DNA of 64,000 nucleotides from Mycobacterium sp. IS-1496 (GTDB lineage: Bacteria > Actinomycetota > Actinomycetes > Mycobacteriales > Mycobacteriaceae): positions 124,001 to 188,000 of the forward strand of contig NZ_LQIU01000012.1 of NCBI RefSeq assembly GCF_001499995.1, in the 5' to 3' direction. Position numbers and translations under genes: made by a program. The notes below the pieces were generated by a model, which was given only the letters and a program-made list of their open reading frames with translations, had not been told where the DNA came from and searched no databases. Of this stretch, positions 57,798-64,000 are shown piece after piece (the first letter of the stretch is position 1; every line of letters begins with the position of its first letter).

Positions 57798-57831
57798 GGG
57801 CCTGACATTCCAAAAATGGAATGTCAGGCCC
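57798..57831. promoter_or_regulatory. Perfect palindrome between PadR and carotenoid oxygenase genes
   Basis: The arms GGGCCTGACATTCCA (57798-57812) and TGGAATGTCAGGCCC (57817-57831) are exact complements of 15 bp around AAAA. The element GACATTCCA recurs at 57857-57865, next to TTGACA (57870-57875), a good -35 for the rightward gene. This is the probable PadR operator controlling both directions. Confidence 0.7.
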
Positions 57832-57932
57832 GTCGAATCGAGACGCATGCGTTCCCGACATTCCACTATTGACATGTCGCCTCAGGAGTGTCAGTGTCGT
57901 GGCAGGCTTTCCCTGCAGCCCGAGGAGTCCAG

Positions 57933-59288
57933 ATGACCGAGACCTATTCAGCGAAAGAGGGCGTCGGCGCAGACAACCTGCCCTCGGACGGCGAGTTCTT
58001 CCACAAGGGCAACTACGCGCCCGTCGCCGACGAGCTCACCGCCTTCGACCTGCCCGTCGAGGGGCGGATCCCGTCCGATCTGCAGGGCTGGTACCTGCGA
58101 AACGGCCCGAATCCGCGGCAGCCCGCCGCCCACTGGTTCACCGGCGACGGAATGATCCACGGCGTCCGCATCGAGAACGGCCGCGCCGCCTGGTACCGCA
58201 ATCGGTGGGTGCGCACCGAGAGCTTCGAGAACCACTTCGGGGTCTACAACGCCGACGGCACCCGCAACCTGCACTCCAGCGTCGCCAACACCCACGTCGT
58301 CAACCACGCCGGGAAGACCCTGGCGCTCGTCGAATCGTCGCTGCCCTACGAGATCACCAACGACCTGCGGACCGTCGGCGCCTACGACTTCGGGGGCAGG
58401 CTGGTCGACTCCATGACCGCGCACCCGAAGATCTGCCCGATCACCGGCGAGTTGCACTTCTTCGGCTACGGCAACCTCTTCGAGCCGTACGTGACCTACC
58501 ACCGCGCCGACGCCGACGGCGAACTGACCGTCAACCGGCCGCTGGACGTCAAGGCGTTGACGATGATGCACGACTTCGCCATGACCAGCGGGCACGTGAT
58601 CTTCATGGACCTGCCGATCGTGTTCAACATGGACATCGCGCTCGAGGGCAAGGGCGACATGCCCTACCGCTGGGACGACGACTACGGCGCCCGCCTCGGC
58701 GTACTGCGCCGCGACGATCCCTTCGGCGAGGTTCGGTGGTTCGACATCGACCCGTGCTACGTGTTCCATGTCGCCAACGCCTACGAGGACGGGAACACGC
58801 TGGTGCTGCAGGCCGTGCGGTACCCCGAACTCTGGCGCGGCACAGGCGGATTCGAAGCCAACGGCGTGCTGTGGAGCTGGACCATCGACCTGGTGACCGG
58901 CATGGTGCGCGAACGCCAGCTCGACGAGCGGGCAGTCGAGTTCCCCCGTATCGACGACCGGCTGGCGGGTCTGCCCGCGCGGTACGCGGTGTCGGTGGGC
59001 GATCAGCGGTTGGTGCGCTACGACCTGGCGACCGGCGCGGCGGTGGACCACGTCTTCGGCACCGCGGACGCGCCGGGCGGACCGGGGGAGGCGGTGTTCG
59101 TGCCCGCCGCGTCGGGGCCCGCCGACGAACAGAACGGGTGGTACCTGGCGTACGTCTACGACCCGCAGCGTGACGGCAGCGACCTGGTGATCCTCGACGC
59201 CGCCGACTTCAGCGCCCCGCCGGTGGCCAGAGTGCAACTGCCGCAACGTGTCCCGTACGGATTCCACGGCAACTGGATCGAGGGCTGA
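57933..59288 (+). CDS. Carotenoid/stilbene cleavage oxygenase family protein
   Basis: The 451-residue seven-bladed-propeller enzyme shows the four iron-binding His motifs: MTAHPKICP, MMHDFAMTSGHVIFMD, CYVFHVANAYED and YGFHGNWIEG at the C terminus. The N terminus PVEGRIPSDLQGWYLRNGPNPRQP is typical. It cleaves a double bond of an apocarotenoid or stilbene (lignostilbene) with O2; the substrate is not settled by sequence. ATG 57933 has GAGGAG upstream. Control by the divergent PadR, a family that often senses phenolic compounds, slightly favours a stilbene-type substrate. Confidence 0.92.
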   Translation: MTETYSAKEGVGADNLPSDGEFFHKGNYAPVADELTAFDLPVEGRIPSDLQGWYLRNGPNPRQPAAHWFTGDGMIHGVRIENGRAAWYRNRWVRTESFENHFGVYNADGTRNLHSSVANTHVVNHAGKTLALVESSLPYEITNDLRTVGAYDFGGRLVDSMTAHPKICPITGELHFFGYGNLFEPYVTYHRADADGELTVNRPLDVKALTMMHDFAMTSGHVIFMDLPIVFNMDIALEGKGDMPYRWDDDYGARLGVLRRDDPFGEVRWFDIDPCYVFHVANAYEDGNTLVLQAVRYPELWRGTGGFEANGVLWSWTIDLVTGMVRERQLDERAVEFPRIDDRLAGLPARYAVSVGDQRLVRYDLATGAAVDHVFGTADAPGGPGEAVFVPAASGPADEQNGWYLAYVYDPQRDGSDLVILDAADFSAPPVARVQLPQRVPYGFHGNWIEG

Positions 59289-59298
59289 CGCCCCGCGC

Positions 59299-60135
59299 TC
59301 AACTCGGCGGGGTGAAGCCCGGATCTCGCGGCGGTGCGGCGGCCGCGTACGACGGAGCGGGCGCCGACGGGTACGCCGACGGCACGGGCATCAGACGGGC
59401 GAGCGCCCGCCGGTGCCGTTCGGCCAGCACGGCCGCCAGCACGTACTGCGGCGGCGTCCCCGGCGGCGGTGGTGGGGAGATCCGTGAGACGACCTCGCCG
59501 GCGATGCGGTAGGCCATCTCGTCCCGCAGCCCGGGCTCCAGTTGGTGTGCCCGCGAGAGGAATTGGCGGGCGCGCTCGGCCTGCTCCCCAGCGAGGCCGG
59601 ACAGCTCCAGCGTGGCGGCCCACCACGCCAGCGCGGGCGGCATGACCGGAGGTGGACTCATCCGCGGCGCCCGCTCGCTGATCACGACCGTGCCGGCGAA
59701 GATGTCACCGATGCGCTTGCCCTTGGGCGACAGCAGGCTGCACACGGCGGCGGGCCCGCCGGCCAGCATCCACAGTTCGATGAACCCGGCCAGTGCCCGG
59801 AACAGGGCCTGCCGGAACCGTTCCGGGCCGCCGTCCTCCGACACCACGCGCAACCCGAGCGCCATCTTCCCCAGCGTCCGCCCGCGCGTCGCGGTCTCGA
59901 ACAACAGCGGGTAGCCGACGAGGGTGAGCACGGTGAAGATGATCAGCACCGCCGCCGACAGCGCGGTGTCGAAGTCGCTCAGGGTGATCGCCCACAGCAC
60001 CAGGCCCAGCACGTACCCGACGAAGACGACCAGGATGTCGATCATCGCGGACAGCGCCCGGATCGGCAGCTGGGCGATCTGCACGTCGAGCACCACCGCG
60101 TCGCCGGTCACCACCGGTGCGGGCTGGGAGACCAT
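59299..60135 (-). CDS. RDD-family membrane protein (Rv3695-like)
   Basis: The 278-residue protein has the RDD domain with three or more helices: the namesake region LPIRALSAMIDILVVFVGYVLGLVLWAITL, AAVLIIFTVLTLVGYPLLFETATRGRTLGKMALGLRVV, and IELWMLAGGPAAVCSLLSPKGKRIGDIFAGTVVI. A Pro-rich cytoplasmic tail follows. The role is unknown; in actinobacteria it is fixed next to the SpoIIM, DUF58 and MoxR genes. It is divergent from the SpoIIM gene with 26 bases between starts. Confidence 0.88.
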   Translation of the reverse strand: MVSQPAPVVTGDAVVLDVQIAQLPIRALSAMIDILVVFVGYVLGLVLWAITLSDFDTALSAAVLIIFTVLTLVGYPLLFETATRGRTLGKMALGLRVVSEDGGPERFRQALFRALAGFIELWMLAGGPAAVCSLLSPKGKRIGDIFAGTVVISERAPRMSPPPVMPPALAWWAATLELSGLAGEQAERARQFLSRAHQLEPGLRDEMAYRIAGEVVSRISPPPPPGTPPQYVLAAVLAERHRRALARLMPVPSAYPSAPAPSYAAAAPPRDPGFTPPS

Positions 60136-60161
60136 ACGGCCACGCTACTAGGCTGGCCGGC

Positions 60162-61154
60162 GTGGATGTCGACGCGTTCGTGCAGGCCCACCGTCCCACC
60201 TGGGACCGGCTCGACGAGCTCGTCAAGCGGCGCCGACGGCTGACCGGTGCCGAGGTCGACGAACTGGTCGACCTGTACCAGCGGGTGTCGACACACCTGT
60301 CGATGGTCCGCTCGGCGTCCACCGATTCCGTCCTGGTAGGCCGGTTGTCCGCGCTGGTGGCCCGGGCGCGCGCGGCGGTGACCGGTGCGCACGCCCCGCT
60401 GTGGCGGGAGTTAGCGCGGTTCTGGACCGTCTCGTTTCCGGTCGTCGCCTACCGGTCGTGGCGGTGGTGGCTCGGCTCGGCCGCCGCCTTCTTCGTCGTT
60501 GCCGCGCTGATCGGGTTCTGGGTGGCGGGCAGCCCCGAGGTGCAGTCGGCGGTCGGCACCCCCAGCGACATCGACCAGCTGGTCAACAACGACTTCGCCT
60601 CTTACTACAGCGAGAACCCGGCGGGCTCGTTCGCGCTGCGGGTCTGGGTGAACAACGCGTGGGTGGCCGCGCAGTGCATCGGCTTCGCGATCCTGCTCGG
60701 CCTGCCGATCCCGTACATCCTGTTCCAGAACGCCGCCAACCTCGGCCTCACCGGCGGGTTGATGTTCGACGCGGGCAAGGGCGACATCTTCTTTGGCCTG
60801 CTGACCCCGCACGGCCTGCTCGAGTTGACCGCCGTGTTCCTCGCGGCCGCGGCCGGCATGCGGCTGGGCTGGATGGTCATCGCCCCCGGGCACCGGCCGC
60901 GAGGACAGGTGCTCGCCGAACAGGGCCGGGCGGTGGTCGCGGTCGCCGCCGGGCTGGTGGTGGTGCTGCTGCTCTCCGGCCTGATCGAAGCGCTGGTCAC
61001 CCCGTCGCCGCTGCCCACGTTCGCGCGGATCGCGATCGGCGTCGCGGCCGAGGTCGCATTTCTGGCCTACGTCGTGCATTTCGGTAGGAAGGCGGTTCGG
61101 GCGGGTGAATCCGGCGACATCGAGAACGCGCCGGACGTGGTGCCCACCGGCTGA
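60162..61154 (+). CDS. Stage II sporulation protein M-like membrane protein (Rv3694c-like)
   Basis: The 330-residue protein, the length of Rv3694c, begins with a helical cytoplasmic domain (VDAFVQAHRPTWDRLDELVKRRRRLTGAEVDELVDLYQRVSTHLSMVRS) followed by about six membrane helices and the SpoIIM core (NNAWVAAQCIGFAILLGLPIPYILFQNAANLG, LLTPHGLLELTAVFLAAAAGMRLGW). Mycobacteria do not form endospores by the Bacillus route; the family is more general and linked to envelope functions with MoxR. GTG 60162 is the start. It is one base from the convergent DUF58 gene. Confidence 0.9.
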   Translation: MDVDAFVQAHRPTWDRLDELVKRRRRLTGAEVDELVDLYQRVSTHLSMVRSASTDSVLVGRLSALVARARAAVTGAHAPLWRELARFWTVSFPVVAYRSWRWWLGSAAAFFVVAALIGFWVAGSPEVQSAVGTPSDIDQLVNNDFASYYSENPAGSFALRVWVNNAWVAAQCIGFAILLGLPIPYILFQNAANLGLTGGLMFDAGKGDIFFGLLTPHGLLELTAVFLAAAAGMRLGWMVIAPGHRPRGQVLAEQGRAVVAVAAGLVVVLLLSGLIEALVTPSPLPTFARIAIGVAAEVAFLAYVVHFGRKAVRAGESGDIENAPDVVPTG

Positions 61155-62476
61155 TCACATCCGGCCGGTGGCCTTCATCTGGAGATAACGGTCGGCCAGT
61201 GCCGGTGCGAGTTCCTCCGGTGGGGCGTCGACGACCTCCACTCCCGCCTGTCGCAGCGTGCCCGCGATGCGGTTGCGGTCGTTGCGCGACCGTTCGGCGG
61301 CCGCCGCGTCGTACACGGCGGCGGCGTCGTCACGGCCCGCGGCCAGCAGGTCCACCCGCGGATCGGCGACCGCCGCGATCAGCACGTGGTGGCGCGCGGC
61401 GAGTCGGGGCAGCACCTCCATCAGACCTTCTTCCAGTGCCGATGCGTTGAGGTCGGTGAGCAGCACCACCAGCGCGCGGCGGCGGACGCGGCGCTGGATC
61501 GCCGACGCCATCGCGGCAGGGTCGGATTCGACGAGCGCGGGTTGCAGCGGTGCCATCGCGGACACCAACTGGGCGAGCAACTCGGTGCGCGAGGCGTTGA
61601 ACACCCCGGCGCGGGTGACCCGGTCGTGGGCCAGGAAGTCGACGTGGTCGCCGGCGCGTGCGGCGAGCGCCGCCAGCAGCAGTGCGGCGTCCATCGACCA
61701 GTCGAGCCGCGGCCAGCCGCCGGGGTCGGAGGCGGTCGGGTCGACCCCGACGCGCCCGGCCGAGGTGCGGCCCGTGTCGAGGACGATGACGATGCGCTGG
61801 TCGCGTTCCGGGCGCCACGTCCGCACGACGACGTCGGCGCGCCGGGCCGTCGCCCGCCAATCGATCGACCGGACGTCGTCGCCCACGACGTATTCGCGCA
61901 GCGAGTCGAACTCGGTGCCCTGTCCGCGGATCAACGCGGGCGTCGACCCGTCGAGTTCACGCAACCGCGCCAGCCGCGACGGTAGGTGCTTGCGGGACAG
62001 GAACGGTGGCAGCATCCGGATCTCGCCGGCCACCCGGTGCGACGCCTGCCTGCCGGCCAGCCCGAGGGGACCGATCGAGCGGACGGTGACGAGCGCGGAC
62101 CGTAGATCGCCACGACGGGTCGGGCGCAGTGCGGTGCGCACCGTCATCCGTTGGCCCGCAGGAAGATTCACCTCGTGAGCGCGCGGGGCGCCGTGCGCAC
62201 TCGGCGGCCAGGCGTCGCGCAACCGTCCGCGTAACCGCCGCCCGCCCGGGTTGTGCACGTCGAGCACCGACTCGACCGACTGGCCGAGCCGGGCGGCGGT
62301 GTCCCCGGACCGGGTCACCTCCAACCGGCGAGGACTCGCGGCCAGCGCGATGTCCACGACGAGCGCGAGCAGGAGCACACCCGCCAGCGCCGCGAACGCC
62401 ATCGCCGGGGCGGGCGCCACGGCGATCGGCAGCACGCACAGCAGTGCGACCAGCGCCGCACGCCCGGTGAGGACCA

Positions 62477-62477
<1 letters not shown>
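61155..62477 (-). CDS. DUF58 (VWA-like) membrane-anchored protein (Rv3693-like)
   Basis: The 440-residue protein has two N-terminal membrane helices (ALVALLCVLPIAVAPAPAMAFAALAGVLLLALVVDIALA) and the DUF58 domain with GTEFDSLREYVVGDDVRSIDWRATARRADVVVRTWRPERDQRIVIVLDTGRTSAG, the MIDAS-like D-x-G/T. A partner of MoxR ATPases, as in other genomes. GTG 62477 overlaps the moxR stop by one base. Length equals that of Rv3693. Confidence 0.9.
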
Positions 62478-63462
<985 letters not shown>

Positions 63463-63466
<4 letters not shown>

Positions 63467-64000
63467 GAGTGGGCGACCTGCCTTTCGATGTCGTCGAGGT
63501 GATGGGCGATGGTGACCAGATCGGCGTCGGTGTCCGGGGCCGGGCCGTACAGTGCGCGCGCGACACCCTGCGGGTCGGCGCCGGTCCGCTGGGCGACGGC
63601 CTGGACGACCGCCGGTGGCTGGGCGTGGGCGGGCAGGCCGAGCCGAGGCAGCAGACGGGCGCGGGTCGCGGTGCGCAGCGCGTCGGCGGCGCGGTCGCGG
63701 GCGCGCCGGGACCGGTACAGCCTGCCGCGGCCCTCGACGGTCTCGGACGCCCGGATGACGACCGGAAGTTGTTCGGCGACAAGCGGTCCCAGTCGTCTTC
63801 CCTGCCAGATCGCGAGCAGGACCACCGCCAGCGACAACTGCAGGACGATCCAGCTGACCTGGTCGGGGATGAGGTCGGACAGGCCCGCGGTTCCGGCGCC
63901 GCCCTCCCGCTCCTGTGGGGCGAACCAGATGACCCGTGACGCGCCGCCCACCAGGTTCATCGCGAGCGCGGCGTTGCCCTGTTCGAGCAGCCCGGCGTTC
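63463..64000 (-). CDS. DUF4350-domain membrane protein, partial (Rv3691-like)
   Basis: The frame is open from the window edge to TGA at 63463, overlapping the moxR start by four bases. The visible C-terminal 178 residues contain one membrane helix (SWIVLQLSLAVVLLAIWQG) followed by RRLGPLVAEQLPVVIRASETVEGRGRLYRSRRARDRAADALRTATRARLLPRLG, a helical cytoplasmic tail usual for DUF4350 proteins beside MoxR. The N terminus lies outside the window. Confidence 0.82.

Overview
This window is chromosomal DNA of a fast-growing mycobacterium (Mycolicibacterium type). It is GC-rich, with many GTG starts, 4-base stop/start overlaps and F420-dependent luciferase-like oxidoreductases. From about 8.5 kb to the right end the order of core genes follows the Mycobacterium tuberculosis block Rv3731 to Rv3691 as I remember it: ligC-polD, lucA, tRNA-Ser, SRP RNA, aspC, dnaZX, a fatty-acid methyltransferase/FAD oxidase pair, ami1, ybaB, recR, gatD-murT, dnaQ-like, leuA, ask-asd, egtABCDE, glpK, RDD, SpoIIM, DUF58, moxR2. 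I made no database comparison; orthology rests on length, motifs and order.

Left end (1-8.5 kb) is an accessory oxidative gene cluster: nitroreductase, two SDRs, a VOC protein, F420-type LLM enzymes, a P450, an NTF2-like protein, an NtaA-type flavin monooxygenase and a TetR regulator. Four copies of the same 16-bp dyad, CTGTAC-N4-GTACAG, sit in its promoters, including that of the TetR gene. I read this as an undescribed local regulon; its substrate cannot be told from sequence.

8.5-30 kb is mostly housekeeping: DNA end joining, replication, recombination, peptidoglycan amidation and hydrolysis, and leucine synthesis. leuA is preceded by a 13-codon leader ORF with three consecutive Leu codons and a nested hairpin, an attenuator layout. 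A DUF559/AbiEi-like gene beside recR is bracketed by inverted 64-bp copies of a repeat; a third copy at 40.75 kb supplies the start codon and early signal-peptide codons of a secreted protein.

30-38.3 kb is a nitrogen module inserted between leuA and ask: Amt transporter, then an operon for a type III glutamine synthetase/gamma-glutamylmethylamide synthetase-like enzyme, three N-methylglutamate-synthase-like subunits (GlxB/C/D type), a sarcosine-oxidase-like FAD enzyme and an XRE-cupin regulator. 38.3-50.3 kb holds ask-asd, secreted proteins, an isolated furA with its operator beside ohr, and the complete translationally coupled ergothioneine operon. 50.3-64 kb carries a glutamate-cysteine-ligase-like protein, MBL hydrolase, MFS transporter, glpK, two PadR regulators (one sharing a perfect 15-bp-arm palindrome with a carotenoid oxygenase gene) and a MoxR/DUF58/SpoIIM/RDD envelope module. 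No stretch over 300 bases lacks a gene; no IS element, integrase or CRISPR array was seen.
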